Source: a bacterium
Lineage (GTDB): Bacteria > Hinthialibacterota > Hinthialibacteria > H5-UNCL2
Length of the DNA: 64,000 bases
Direction of reading: 5' to 3'
Assembly (NCBI GenBank): GCA_015075175.1
Contig: JABTUV010000004.1
Coordinates: 248,001 to 312,000, forward strand
Shown here in pieces: positions 25,810 to 34,928 of this stretch (within the stretch, counting starts at the first letter, position 1; each line of letters opens with the position of its first letter). Position numbers and translations under genes: made by a program. The notes beneath the pieces are model-generated. The model made no database searches. It was not told the origin of the DNA and was given only the letters and a program-made list of their open reading frames with translations.

Positions 25810-25929
25810 TCCCTTTTGGGGCGTTTGGCACGGTTTCGCAAAGAACGGCGGCGAACCGGCCCTCCTCTCGATACGCCGGAGTACCCGCTACTCGAGGACT
25901 CGGTTTTCGCCTTCTTACGACTCGCTTGT

Positions 25930-27288
25930 CTAAAAGGGGGTGTCGTCAACCTCCAGGGGCGGCACGCCGACGTCGGCCATGTCGGCGGCCTGCTCGAAGC
26001 GCGTGTACTCGCGGATGAACCACAGTTTCACCGTTCCCAGCGGGCCGTTGCGGTGTTTGGCGATGTCGACCTCGTGGTAGGGGTCCTGGCTGTCCTCCTT
26101 TTCATCCAGACGGGAGATGAACATGACCACGTCGGCGTCCTGTTCGAGGGCGCCGGACTCGCGCAGGTCGGAGAGTTTGGGCCGACCGCCTCGCTTCTCC
26201 ACGTCGCGGGAGAGCTGCGACAGGGCCAGCACGGGGATGTCCAGGTCGCGCGCCAGCCCCTTCAGCGAACGCGAGAAGTCGGCGACCTCCTGCTGGCGGC
26301 TCTCGATGCGGCGCTCGCCTGCCATCAATTGCAGATAATCGATCACCAGGAGTCCCAGGTTCTTGACTTCCGCCTTGAGTTTGCGCGAGCGGGCCAGAAT
26401 ATCTTGAGGTGACAGGTTGGGCGTGGCGTCGATGTAAACGGGCGAGCCGGAAATCTCGCCCAGGGCGCGGATCAGCTTCTGCCGGTTGGCGGCGGAAATC
26501 TGTCCCGAGCGGACCGACTTCAGGTTGACGCGCGCCTGCGCGCACAAGAGACGCTCGGTGATCTGCTCGGCGCTCATTTCCAGCGAGAAGACTCCCACCG
26601 GAACCTTCTGCGTGACCGCCAGATTCTGCACGATGGAGAGCGCCAGCGAGGTCTTGCCCACGCCCGGCCGCGCCGCCAGGATCAACAGGTCGCTCTTCTG
26701 AAACCCCGAGGTGATCTCGTTCAGGTCGGTATAGCCCGTGTCCAGGCCGGTCAGGCCCGCCCCGAACTCCTTGGCGCGGTCGATTTTCTCATAAATGGGC
26801 GCAGCCAGGTCCTTGATGGGGATGAAGCCCTCGCGCGACTTCTCCTCGGCTACGCGGAAGATGAGTTCCTCGGCCTTGCGCAGGATTTCGCGCGTGGGCT
26901 GGGCGGTGTCGTAGGCGTCGGAGAGGATGTCGGAGCAGGCCAGGATCAGCTCGCGCCGCAGCGCCCGCGCCCGCACCTCCTCGACGTGGTATTCCACGTG
27001 CGCCGTGGTGGGAATCGAGCGGTAGATGTCCAGGAGTCCCGCCTCGCCGCCGACCGATTCCAGCAGCCCGCGCTTGCGCAGCTCCTCCGCCACGCTGGAG
27101 AGATCGACCGGCAGGCTGGACACGTAAATGTCGTGGATGGCGCTGAAGACGCGGCGGTGGGGCTCGTAGTAGAAATCGACCTTCTTGAGCGCACCGACGA
27201 CCGCGTCCAGGGCGCGGGGGTCCTTCATGGCCGCGGCCAGGACCGCGCGTTCCATCTCCAAGCTGGCCGGCAAGGTCTTGCTGCTCAT
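25930..27288 (-). CDS. dnaB: Replicative DNA helicase DnaB
   Basis: 452 residues from ATG 27288. The open frame continues upstream to 27345 through repeat DNA and is not coding there. The N-terminal primase-interacting domain (about 8-130; SLEMERAVLAAAMKDP) is followed by the RecA-like motor: Walker A AARPGVGKTSLAL (about 200-212), FSLEMSAEQ (H1a), LLVIDYLQLM (H2), VLALSQLSRDVEKR (H3) and LRESGALEQDADVV (H4, arginine-finger region). The hexameric helicase unwinds DNA ahead of the replication fork. It follows rplI, the conserved rplI-dnaB neighbourhood. Confidence 0.95.
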   Translation of the reverse strand: MSSKTLPASLEMERAVLAAAMKDPRALDAVVGALKKVDFYYEPHRRVFSAIHDIYVSSLPVDLSSVAEELRKRGLLESVGGEAGLLDIYRSIPTTAHVEYHVEEVRARALRRELILACSDILSDAYDTAQPTREILRKAEELIFRVAEEKSREGFIPIKDLAAPIYEKIDRAKEFGAGLTGLDTGYTDLNEITSGFQKSDLLILAARPGVGKTSLALSIVQNLAVTQKVPVGVFSLEMSAEQITERLLCAQARVNLKSVRSGQISAANRQKLIRALGEISGSPVYIDATPNLSPQDILARSRKLKAEVKNLGLLVIDYLQLMAGERRIESRQQEVADFSRSLKGLARDLDIPVLALSQLSRDVEKRGGRPKLSDLRESGALEQDADVVMFISRLDEKEDSQDPYHEVDIAKHRNGPLGTVKLWFIREYTRFEQAADMADVGVPPLEVDDTPF

Positions 27289-27311
27289 GGGGTCCCGTGG
27301 AACGAAGGTCG

Positions 27312-27370
27312 CATAGGTCCTATAGGTCCCGTTGCCGCCCCTCACCCTGCCTTCTCGCGCGGGGAGAGGG
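27312..27370. repeat. Repeat patch between rplI and dnaB (families H and G)
   Basis: CATAGGTCCTATAGGTCCC (27312-27330, family H; also 43598-43630 and 50302-50327) is followed by CCCTCACCC ... GGGGAGAGGG (27338-27370, family G; also 38262-38350). The patch creates an artefact N-terminal extension for dnaB. Confidence 0.7.
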
Positions 27371-27373
27371 TGG

Positions 27374-27826
27374 TTACGCGGCGCTCTCCGCGACGACGTG
27401 GAGCTTGAGATGCGCCGACACCCCGTCGCCCAGGTCCACCCGCACGTCGTGCAGGCCCAGATTCTTGATCGGCTCGTCGATGTGGATCTTGCGCCGGTCG
27501 ATCTCGTGCCCCTGGTCCTTGAGAAGCGCGGCGATGTCCATGTTGGTGACGGAGCCGAACATCTTCTCGCCTTCGCCGACCTTGACGGCGATGGAGAGGG
27601 TAAGGGCTTCCAGCGCGGTCGCGACGCCGCGGGCGCTTTTCTCCCGCTTCTTCTTCTGGTCCTCGACCAACCGCTTCTGATGCGAGAGCTGCCGCGCCTT
27701 TTCCGCCGTGGCCGGCAGAGCCAGGCCGCGCGGAATCAAGTAGTTCATGGCGTAGCCGCGGTGGACTTCGACCAGGGCGCCGCCCGCGCCCACGTTGCTT
27801 ACATCCTGGGTCAGTATCACGCGCAT
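27374..27826 (-). CDS. rplI: Large ribosomal subunit protein bL9
   Basis: 150 residues, standard length. Residues 1-45 carry the rRNA-binding N-domain ([34 protein letters not shown], matching the L9 signature G-x2-G-x2-V-x-V-x2-G-[FY]-x2-N-[FY]-L-x-P). A long charged connecting helix (about 45-75) leads to the C-domain with the conserved [12 protein letters not shown]. It begins 112 bases after nadB and is followed by dnaB. The usual upstream partners rpsF, ssb and rpsR are absent here. Confidence 0.95.
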
Positions 27827-27938
27827 CGTTTCTCTGGGAGGCTCGACGCGAACCTCCGCTCTCCTTGTAACGTTGGGTATGCCATTATGAGCCGGTCAAC
27901 TTACCCCAAACCGGCACGCATTGCAACCTTTTCGCGGC

Positions 27939-29570
27939 TCAGCCTACGAAGGCGAAGGGGTTGATCCTAACCTTCGTTTCGACAGGTGGTTGCGTGTCGT
28001 CCTGACGGAGATAATCGAGGCTGTAGTGCAGCCCGCGGCTCTCCCTGCGATGGAGTGCGCTCTCCACGATGAGCCGCGCCACGGCGACCATGTTGCGCAA
28101 CTCGAAAGTCTCCACGATCCCCATGCCGCTCTCGATCAGATAGTCGACCTCCGCCTGCATGACGGCTAGGCGGCGCTGGGCGAAGCGCAGCCGTTCCGAA
28201 GAGCGGACGATCCCCACGTAGTCCCACATGAGGCGGCGCAATTCGCCCGTCATGTGGACCCAGCGGATGGCTTCCATCCCCTCCCGGCGTTGGTTAAGGG
28301 GTCGAAAGGCCAGCGCCCGCGGCATCTGCACCCCCAGGCGTTCCGACAGGCAGCTCTCCGCCGCCCGTTTGCCCCACACCAGCGCCTCCAGGAGCGAATT
28401 GCTGGCCAGCCGGTTGGCCCCGTGCACCCCCGTGTGCGCCGCTTCGCCCGCGGCATAAAGTCCGGCAATGTCGGTCCGGCCCCAGGTGTCGCACTCGATG
28501 CCCCCGCAACTGTAGTGCGCCGCCGGTACCACCGGGATGGGCGAGCGCGTCAGGTCCACGCCGTGTTCGGCGCATTGCGTGGAAATGAAGGGGAATCGGC
28601 GGCGCAAAAAGTCCGCGTCGCGGTGGGTGAGGTCCAGCAGGACGTGCTGGTCGCCGCGCTTCTTCATCTCGGCGTCAATGGCCCGCGCCACGATGTCGCG
28701 CGGGGCCAGGCAGCCGCGCGGATCGTAGTGTTCCATGAACGGCGCGCCGTCCAGCGTCTTCAGAATCCCTCCCTCGCCGCGCACCGCCTCGCTGACGAGG
28801 AAGGGCGTTCCGTTGGGCGTGTAGAACGCGGTGGGATGGAACTGCACGAACTCCATGTTGGCGAGGGTTGCACCGGCGCGGTAGGCCATGCCGATCCCGT
28901 CGCCCGTGGCGATCGCCGGGTTGGTCGTGTGCAGATAGACCTGGCCGAGGCCGCCCGTCGCCACCAGTACGGCGCGCGCGGGGTGAAAACGCAGGCAAGG
29001 CCCGCCCGGATCGTAGTACCACAGGCCGGTGCACTGCCGCCCGTCGGGAGTCTCGCCGACCTCCAGGTCGACCACGTAACAGTGCTCCAGAATGGTAACG
29101 TTGCGACGGCGGCGCAATTCGGCGAGCAGCGCCTCTTCCACCTGGCGTCCGGTCATGTCGTGGGCGTGGACGATGCGCCGGTGGGAATGGCCGCCCTCCA
29201 TGCCCAGATCGAAGCCGCCCGACTCGGGCCGCCGGCTGAACTGCACGCCCCATTGCGCCAGTTGGCGGATGAGCGGCGGGCCTTCATGGACCAAAATCTC
29301 CACCGCTTCTCGGCGGCACAGCCCCACCCCCGCGATTTCCGTATCGCGCACGTGCTCGGCTTCCGAATCGGTGGGATCCAATACGGCGGCGATGCCGCCC
29401 TGAGCGTAGTTGGTGTTGGACTCGCTCTGCTCCTTCTTGGTAAAGACGGTGACGCGCGCGCGCTCCGAAGCAAAAAGCGCGAAGATAATGCCGGCGATGC
29501 CGCTGCCGATGACGGCGAAGTCGCTGTCCTCGGGAACCCACGGAAGCGGACGCGGCATACTGACGACCAT
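27939..29570 (-). CDS. nadB: L-aspartate oxidase
   Basis: 543 residues from ATG 29570 with GAGG upstream. First step of NAD biosynthesis: flavin-dependent oxidation of L-aspartate to iminoaspartate. VIGSGIAGIIFALFA (about 20-34) is the FAD dinucleotide fold; SNTNYAQGGIAAVL is the succinate-dehydrogenase-like block; LANMEFVQFHPTAFY and GANRLASNSLLEALVWG are active-site and FAD-contact segments. The C-terminal helical domain is complete. It follows the pan genes after the family C inverted repeat, part of a cofactor group. nadA and nadC are not in the window. Confidence 0.95.
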   Translation of the reverse strand: MVVSMPRPLPWVPEDSDFAVIGSGIAGIIFALFASERARVTVFTKKEQSESNTNYAQGGIAAVLDPTDSEAEHVRDTEIAGVGLCRREAVEILVHEGPPLIRQLAQWGVQFSRRPESGGFDLGMEGGHSHRRIVHAHDMTGRQVEEALLAELRRRRNVTILEHCYVVDLEVGETPDGRQCTGLWYYDPGGPCLRFHPARAVLVATGGLGQVYLHTTNPAIATGDGIGMAYRAGATLANMEFVQFHPTAFYTPNGTPFLVSEAVRGEGGILKTLDGAPFMEHYDPRGCLAPRDIVARAIDAEMKKRGDQHVLLDLTHRDADFLRRRFPFISTQCAEHGVDLTRSPIPVVPAAHYSCGGIECDTWGRTDIAGLYAAGEAAHTGVHGANRLASNSLLEALVWGKRAAESCLSERLGVQMPRALAFRPLNQRREGMEAIRWVHMTGELRRLMWDYVGIVRSSERLRFAQRRLAVMQAEVDYLIESGMGIVETFELRNMVAVARLIVESALHRRESRGLHYSLDYLRQDDTQPPVETKVRINPFAFVG

Positions 29571-29581
29571 GGACGCACCTC

Positions 29582-29671
29582 GGAAAAATCGGGTCAGCGC
29601 CTATTTTTGCGGGAAATCCCTGCGGTTGCGTAAGTCTCGACGGCAAAAATAGGCGCTGACCCTATTTTTCC
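29582..29671. repeat. Inverted repeat, family C, overlapping the panD stop codon
   Basis: Arms 29582-29610 and 29643-29671 match at 28 of 29 positions as reverse complements (GGAAAAAT ... GGGTCAGCGCCTATTTTTGC). The core equals that of 22522-22615. The right arm supplies the last codons and the TAG stop of panD (29664-29662). Confidence 0.9.
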
Positions 29672-30015
29672 TCCACGCGGTTGCCGGCTCCCAGGCGGAT
29701 GACCTTGGGCTTGTAGTCGGCCAGGTCTTTTTCATCATACTGGGCGAACGTCAAGACCAGGACAATGTCGCCCGTAACGACCAGGCGGCCGGCGGCGCCC
29801 AGGACACGCACCCCCCGCCCGCCCGCCGGTCCCGGCACGGCGTAGGTGGTAAAGCGCGCTCCGTTGGTCACGTCGAACACGTGTACCTGCTCGCCGTAGA
29901 GGATATCCGCCGCTTGCATGAGTTCGGCGTCGATCTCCAAGCTGCCCTCGTAGTCGATGTCCACGCCGGTAATGGTCGCCCGATGCAGTTTGCTTTTGAG
30001 CAGAGTCAGAATCAT
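29662..30015 (-). CDS. panD: Aspartate 1-decarboxylase
   Basis: 117 residues from ATG 30015. Makes beta-alanine for pantothenate. The self-cleavage site G24-S25 in DYEGSLEID gives the pyruvoyl group; K9 and H11 (SKLHRATIT) are near the active site; VTNGARFTTYAVPG and VLTFAQYDEKDL are family blocks. The start lies two bases after the panC stop. The final codons and the stop are formed by a dispersed inverted repeat, so the natural C-terminus may have been altered by the insertion; PanD tails are variable, so activity should be unaffected. Confidence 0.94.
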   Translation of the reverse strand: MILTLLKSKLHRATITGVDIDYEGSLEIDAELMQAADILYGEQVHVFDVTNGARFTTYAVPGPAGGRGVRVLGAAGRLVVTGDIVLVLTFAQYDEKDLADYKPKVIRLGAGNRVEEK

Positions 30016-30017
30016 CG

Positions 30018-30869
30018 TTATCCTTCTTGCAGCTGAATATTGTCGATCAGGCGCGTGGATCCAAGAAAAGCGGCAGTCGCCAAGAGTTCGCGTCCCGAAA
30101 GGGGCGCGACCGCGGGCTGAAATGTCTCCGCGTCCACGCACTCCAGATATTGCAGCAAAAACCGTTCCTCCTCCGCCAGCCGCCGTCGTGCGGCCTCAGT
30201 CACGGCCGCCGGATCGCGTGCGCCGGAGAGAAACGCCCGGCGGCCTGCCATGAGCGCCTGGTAAAGGGCGGGCGCGGCGGCCCGTTCCTCCGGCGACAGG
30301 TACGCGTTGCGCGAGGACATCGCCAATCCGTCCGGCTCGCGCACCGTCGGGCACGCCTTGATCTCGATCGGCACGAACAGATCCTGCACCATTCGGCGCA
30401 CCACCGCCAGCTGTTGCGCGTCCTTGCGCCCGAAGTAGGCGACGTCCGCGGGCAGGATGTGAAACAGTTTCAGTACCACGGTGGCCACGCCGCGGAAGAA
30501 GTTGGGGCGATGGGCGCCTTCCAGGCCCGCGGAGAGGCCCTCGACGTGCACGTAGGTGCTGTGCCCGGGCAGGTACATGTCGCCGCGCAGCGGCTCGAAA
30601 ACCAAGTCGACGCCCTCGCGCTCGCACAGCTCCAGGTCGCGTTGGCGTGGCCGCGGATACGTCTCCAGGTCCTCGCCCGGACTGAACTGGGCGGGATTGA
30701 CGAAGATCGAGACCACCACGCGCTCGCAGTCGTTGCGCGCCGCCCGCACCAGCGAAAGGTGCCCCTCGTGCAGCGCCCCCATGGTCGGAACCAGTCCCAC
30801 CCGCTCTTTCCGATCCTGGCACGCCAACACCCAGTAACGCGCGTCTTCGGGCCGGCTGACCGTTTCCAT
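30018..30869 (-). CDS. panC: Pantothenate synthetase
   Basis: 283 residues from ATG 30869, which overlaps the panB stop by one base (TGATG). The open frame extends further upstream only as antisense to panB. Ligates pantoate and beta-alanine with ATP. VPTMGALHEGHLSLVR holds the HIGH-type motif, VVVSIFVNPAQF and YFGRKDAQQLAVVRRMV are pantoate/ATP-binding blocks, and AMSSRNAYLSPEER is the KMSKS-like loop. Central gene of panB-panC-panD. Confidence 0.95.
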   Translation of the reverse strand: METVSRPEDARYWVLACQDRKERVGLVPTMGALHEGHLSLVRAARNDCERVVVSIFVNPAQFSPGEDLETYPRPRQRDLELCEREGVDLVFEPLRGDMYLPGHSTYVHVEGLSAGLEGAHRPNFFRGVATVVLKLFHILPADVAYFGRKDAQQLAVVRRMVQDLFVPIEIKACPTVREPDGLAMSSRNAYLSPEERAAAPALYQALMAGRRAFLSGARDPAAVTEAARRRLAEEERFLLQYLECVDAETFQPAVAPLSGRELLATAAFLGSTRLIDNIQLQEG

Positions 30870-31702
30870 CACTCCAGACTTCCCCAATCCACGTCGCCGT
30901 CGCTGTAGGAGGTGGTCGCGTCGGGAAACCTCCCCTCGCGCACCTCGGCGGCGTAACGCGAGATGGCCTCCGCCATGCGCGCGCCCAGAGTCTCGTAACG
31001 GCGCACGAAGCGCGTGCTGCGGCCGGTGTCGAAGCCCAGCATGTCCTGCGTCACCAGCACCTGCCCGTCGCAGTGCGGGCCGGCGCCGATGCCGATGGTG
31101 GGAATGGAGAGGCGGCGGGTGATCACGCGGGCCAAGCCGGGTGGGACGACTTCGATGACGACGGCGAAGGCGCCCGCCGCCTCCAGCGCCAGGGCGTCCT
31201 CCAGGATGGCGCGGCCCGCCTCCAGCGTTTTGCCCTGCACGCGGTAGGCGCCGTAGCGATGAATCCAGCTGGGCAGGGTACCCACGTGGCCCATGACGGG
31301 AATGCCGCAGTCGGCGAGGCGTCGCACTTCCTCGGCGCGCAGGGCGCCGCCCTCCAGCTTGACCGCCGCCGCCCCCGCCTCCTTCACGCACAGGCCCGCG
31401 TGGCGTACCGTCGCCTCGACGGTTACCCCGTAGGAGAGAAAGGGCATGTCCGCCACGACCAGGGCGCGCCTGACGCAGCGCGCCACGATCTCGGTATGAT
31501 AGAGGGTTTCGCGCAGCCTCACCGGCAGGGTCGAGTCGTGTCCTTGCACCACTTCCCCCAGGCTGTCGCCGACCAGGATCACGTCCACGCCGGCGGCATC
31601 GACGGCGCGCGCGACCAGCGCATCGTAAGCCGTCAGCATGGTGATGCGCTCGCCTTTTGCTTTCATCTCGCGCAACGTGGCGACCGTGACTCGACTCGAC
31701 AT
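30869..31702 (-). CDS. panB: 3-methyl-2-oxobutanoate (ketopantoate) hydroxymethyltransferase
   Basis: 277 residues. First step of pantothenate synthesis, adding a hydroxymethyl group from methylene-THF to alpha-ketoisovalerate. ITMLTAYDALVAR, VGDSLGEVVQGHDSTLPV (Mg-binding Asp) and PTIGIGAGPHCDGQVLV are the standard blocks of this TIM-barrel family. Starts one base downstream of the HAD phosphatase stop and overlaps panC by one base, so the group is probably one transcript. Confidence 0.95.
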   Translation of the reverse strand: MSSRVTVATLREMKAKGERITMLTAYDALVARAVDAAGVDVILVGDSLGEVVQGHDSTLPVRLRETLYHTEIVARCVRRALVVADMPFLSYGVTVEATVRHAGLCVKEAGAAAVKLEGGALRAEEVRRLADCGIPVMGHVGTLPSWIHRYGAYRVQGKTLEAGRAILEDALALEAAGAFAVVIEVVPPGLARVITRRLSIPTIGIGAGPHCDGQVLVTQDMLGFDTGRSTRFVRRYETLGARMAEAISRYAAEVREGRFPDATTSYSDGDVDWGSLE

Positions 31703-31703
31703 C

Positions 31704-32432
31704 TCAGTCTTCCAATCCTTCCGCGACGATCACGTCGGCAAAGCGGCTGAAGGCGGTGTGGGGGACGCCGCGGGCCGCCAAAAAGTCGCGCAGGCGGTCC
31801 TTGGCATAGATCACGTCCGCGGCCTGCGCCCCGTACTGATCGGAGACGCCGTCTCCGATGTAGACCTTGCGCCCCGAGCCGTCCAAGCGCACGTGGCGGA
31901 ACTTGCAGTTGGCGCAGCCCACCTCGCAGGCCGGCTGGAAGTGGGGGAACTGCAACCGCACGCGCCCATCGCCGTTCCAAACGCCGTAATTGGAGAACAC
32001 CGGCACGCCGGCAATCCCGTACTTCTCGAACAGGATGGAGATGTAATTCCCCACGCCGTCGGAGACCACGATCACGCGGTGTCCGCGGGCGCGGACGGCG
32101 GCGAGAAAGCGCGGGAAGTCCGGGTCCAGCTCGTACTCTTCCACGAACCGCCGGTAGGCGTCCCAGTCCGCCCGGAACGACTCATACTGGCGCGTCAGGC
32201 ACTCGCGCGAGCCGATCTCGCCGCGGCGATAGCGCAGGGACCAATCGATCCAATCCGGTCCGCCGAAGCGTTCCAGGATGCGGTCGCCCACGTCCTCGGT
32301 GGCGACCGTATTGTCGAAATCGCACACGTAGAGCGTGGCGCCATTCCGCCGCGGCGGCAAGGCTGCCAAAAGCCCCGTGGCGGCATAGACCTGCTCACAG
32401 GGTTCCACGGAAATGGTCATATCCTTCGACAT
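31704..32432 (-). CDS. HAD-superfamily phosphatase (MtnX/phosphoserine-phosphatase-like)
   Basis: 242 residues. LYVCDFDNTVATEDVGDRIL is HAD motif I (DFDNT with nucleophile D), VIVVSDGVGNYI is motif II, and KVYIGDGVSDQYGAQ is motif III/IV. The helical cap and the Cys-containing stretch CEVGCANCKFRHV resemble MtnX-type phosphatases of methionine salvage, but no other mtn gene is near. In this pan/thi setting it may act on a cofactor intermediate or a small phosphate ester; substrate unknown. Its start overlaps the 3' end of thiL by 38 bases. Confidence 0.75.
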   Translation of the reverse strand: MSKDMTISVEPCEQVYAATGLLAALPPRRNGATLYVCDFDNTVATEDVGDRILERFGGPDWIDWSLRYRRGEIGSRECLTRQYESFRADWDAYRRFVEEYELDPDFPRFLAAVRARGHRVIVVSDGVGNYISILFEKYGIAGVPVFSNYGVWNGDGRVRLQFPHFQPACEVGCANCKFRHVRLDGSGRKVYIGDGVSDQYGAQAADVIYAKDRLRDFLAARGVPHTAFSRFADVIVAEGLED

Positions 32433-33394
32433 TTGGCCTCAGTTCGTTCCCTTCCCGGTCCAACCACCGGACGCGGCCCGGCGGTCCGTCTTCGATCGTG
32501 CCGATGCGGGTCAGCCGCAGGCCCAGCTCCCGCCCCGCGCGGTCGATGGCTTCCCGTTGCGCCCGGGGGGCTGCAAAGAGCACCTCAAAGTCCTCCCCGC
32601 CGGCCTTGCAAAGGGTTAATCTATCACATCCAACGGCGGCTGTTAAGTCGTTAAAACCCTCGGACAAAGGAAGGGCATCCAGAGACACGGCGGCGGCCTT
32701 CCGGGAGGCGGCCAGCAGCCGTGGCAGGTCCACGGCGAGGCCGTCGCTGACATCGGTCGCCGCAGTGATGGAAAGGCGCCCCGCCAGCTCTCGCAACTGC
32801 CGCCAGCGATGGCGTCCCTCCAGAAAAGTCTGACGAAAGGTCCTGCGGCGGCCGTCCGATGCCGGCGCGATAGAGGGCCAAACCCAGGGCCGAATCCCCC
32901 AGCGTCCCGGTGACCCACAAGTCCTCGCCGGCGGAGCCTGTATCCATGCGCAACGCCCGGCCCTTTTCCACTCTGCCCAGGAGAAACAGACTCAGGTGGA
33001 TGGCGTCGTCACGGGAGACGTCGCCGCCGGCCAGCCAGGTCTCCCCGCGTTCGCAGGCGTCGCGCAGGGCGGTGAAAACGCTCCAGCCAATCGCGCGGAG
33101 TCGTGCCGGGAGCGCCCAGCGTCAGGAGCGCAACCCGTGGGCGCGCGCCCATCGCCGCCAGGTCGGACAGGTTCGCCGCCAAGAGCCGCCGCGCCAGGGA
33201 CTGAGGCGGATGCTGGTGCGCACGCCTTCCACCATAGCGTCGGTCGGCTGCGACTGGAGCTGGAAGTCCCGCCAGACGAAAGACGGCGGCATCGTCGCCC
33301 ACCCCGATTTCCGCCCAGGACGGCGCGTGCGCGCCGCCCAGCGTCCGGCCAGCCAGGTCAACAGTCCCGCCTCCCGCCACGCGTTCAAGTCCAT
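32395..33394 (-). pseudogene. thiL: Thiamine-monophosphate kinase, frameshifted in several places
   Basis: ThiL phosphorylates thiamine monophosphate to the diphosphate cofactor. From ATG 33394 the pieces are in family order: GLLTWLAG, AEIGVGDDAAVF (ATP/Mg GDDAA motif), TDAMVEGV, LLAANLSDLAAMGARPR, then WVTGTLGDSALGLAL, TAATDVSDGLAVDLPRLL and FEVLFAA, ending at TGA 32397-32395. They occupy different frames, with breaks near 33330, 33220, 33080 and 32880. The C-terminal 133 residues (from 32796) are intact. All signature motifs survive, so consensus error is likely. First gene of the minus-strand cofactor series. A GC-rich hairpin (about 33470-33486) lies upstream. Confidence 0.8.
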
Positions 33395-33531
33395 CGCCAG
33401 GCCCTTGGTCGGCCATCGACGCCGGTATCGGCGGTGGAAAGCTGAAGCGTGGGCAGGATGACACGCAAGCCGGCGAGACGCCGGCGCTACCGCTTGACCC
33501 CGATGCAAGCCTGCTACTATGCTAGCTGATC

Positions 33532-34398
33532 ATGCGCAGCGTCCAGAGAAAAATCCCGCTCTCGTGGTTGTCCGCCTTGTTTGTAACTGGCGCCTGTTCG
33601 GCCAGGTCGCCGGCGACCTGGACGGCAATGGGGCGTGGACTACCGCGACGCGTTTCTCTTGTCGCTCCACTGGCACAGCCCGCAGGCGGACTATCCCGGC
33701 GGATCCTCCGGCGGCGGCGGGTGACCGACGCCGACCTTCTGGCCTTCCGCGGGGTTCGGACAGATCTATTCGCCCACACGGACGTACAACATTCGGATTA
33801 CGTCGCGTTCAATTGGCGACGAGTGGCGCTTCGTCAATCATGGGCTGGGCGGGAATCGTCCACGAAACGGTTCCTTCCCGGCCTGGCGCCTGCGCGATCG
33901 GAACAACGTGCTGCAGAAACCGTCAAACCCAGAGCGACCACATGGGCCTGAGCGCTCTTTCGCGGGGGCACGCTGTCGCTGTTTCGCGTCTCTGTCCTGC
34001 CCGAGGGGTTGCCGGCGATGAAGGACATCGACCTGAAGCCGGAAGTGGATTGGGGCAACGACGCCGTCCGCATCGGCGACCGCTTCCACACGTCTTCGAG
34101 CGCGATGGTTCCCCTGCCCGGACCGGGGGGGACACAGGTGCAAACGGTGTTTCTGGAAGTGGACGTGACCTATCTGGCGGCGGGAGAGCCGGTGGTCGTG
34201 CCGGCGGGGCGGTTCTTGGACACGCTCAAGGTGGAGGTGCGGGCGACGGCGCAGATTCAAGGTCAGGCGACGGAATTGTCCGCGATTTCGGGCAACTTCT
34301 GGTACGCTCGGGGCGTCGGCGAAGTCAAGCGGCTGGACCTTGACGGCAACCTGATGGAGCTTCAGTCAGCCTTCATCGGCGGCGTGACCATTCCGTAA
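33532..34398 (+). pseudogene. Lipoprotein of unknown function (DUF3108-like C-terminus), frameshifted
   Basis: ATG 33532 reads a lipoprotein signal with lipobox FVTGAC (Cys about residue 22). Downstream pieces occur in different frames, for example SRSIGDEWRFVNHGLGGN near 33800-33850. The last 129 residues (34009-34395) are open: TVFLEVDVTYLAAGEPVVVPAGRF followed by a Trp/Tyr motif NFWYARGVGEVKRLD. That ending (threshold-like PAG-F, then a WYA-GVG-VK pattern) is seen in many exported DUF3108-type proteins. At least three frame changes are needed between 33600 and 34000. Role unknown. Confidence 0.5.
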
Positions 34399-34423
34399 CG
34401 GCGACATCCTGTCGCCCCTACGG
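34393..34423. terminator. Hairpin after the lipoprotein gene (repeat family E)
   Basis: GGCGACA (34400-34406) pairs with TGTCGCC (34410-34416), and CCGTA with TACGG outside. The TAA stop of the gene lies within it. Compare 12239-12265. Confidence 0.5.
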
Positions 34424-34431
34424 CGCTGGTA

Positions 34432-34505
<74 letters not shown>

Positions 34506-34570
34506 TCGACAAGAAAGGTAGAAAATCATCCCGCCGCTGTCAACTGCCTTGGGTGCTTTGAAAATCCCGC

Positions 34571-34928
34571 TCAAATCGCCTCGCCGTCTTCTTCGTTGAT
34601 AAAACGTTCAATCTCTTCCGGCGCCGAGACGATCGTTTCCAGAAGCGCCTTCAGCGGAGCGATGTCCTGCTCAACCACGCGCCACTTCGTAATCGTGGAT
34701 CAGGATGTCGCGGAATCCCGCCACTCGCTTCCATGCAATACTCGGATGAGCTTGGCGGAAGGCGTCCGGAACACGTTTGGCAGCTTCGCCCCTGATTTCG
34801 AAGTTCCTCACCACGGCATCCTGAACCAGGCTGTTGCGCAGGAATTCCTCCCGGCCGCCACGGGTGTAATCCTGGATCTTGCGAATGCATTCGAGCATGT
34901 GGACGACGTAAACGCGCGGATCCTTCAC
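34571..34928 (-). CDS. HepT-like toxin (DUF86) of a HepT/MntA pair, frameshifted near its end
   Basis: GTG 34928 overlaps the mntA stop by four bases (GTGA). The protein reads VKDPRVYVVHMLECIRKIQ and continues to the HepT active-site motif RDILIHDY (R-X4-H-X-Y), which is intact. The open frame ends at 34671, but a shifted frame gives WRVVEQDIAPLKALLETI and ends at TGA 34573-34571, typical of the DUF86 C-terminus. A few codons around 34685 appear lost. HepT is the HEPN-fold RNase toxin or AMPylated partner of MntA. Natural length about 115-125 residues. Confidence 0.8.

Noticed and set aside
30870-31391. N-terminal extension of PanC
   Set aside because: Out-of-frame panB; PanC starts at ATG 30869 overlapping the panB stop.
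33395-33531. TPP riboswitch before thiL
   Set aside because: No conserved THI-box words such as CTGAGA seen; thiL is rarely under this riboswitch.
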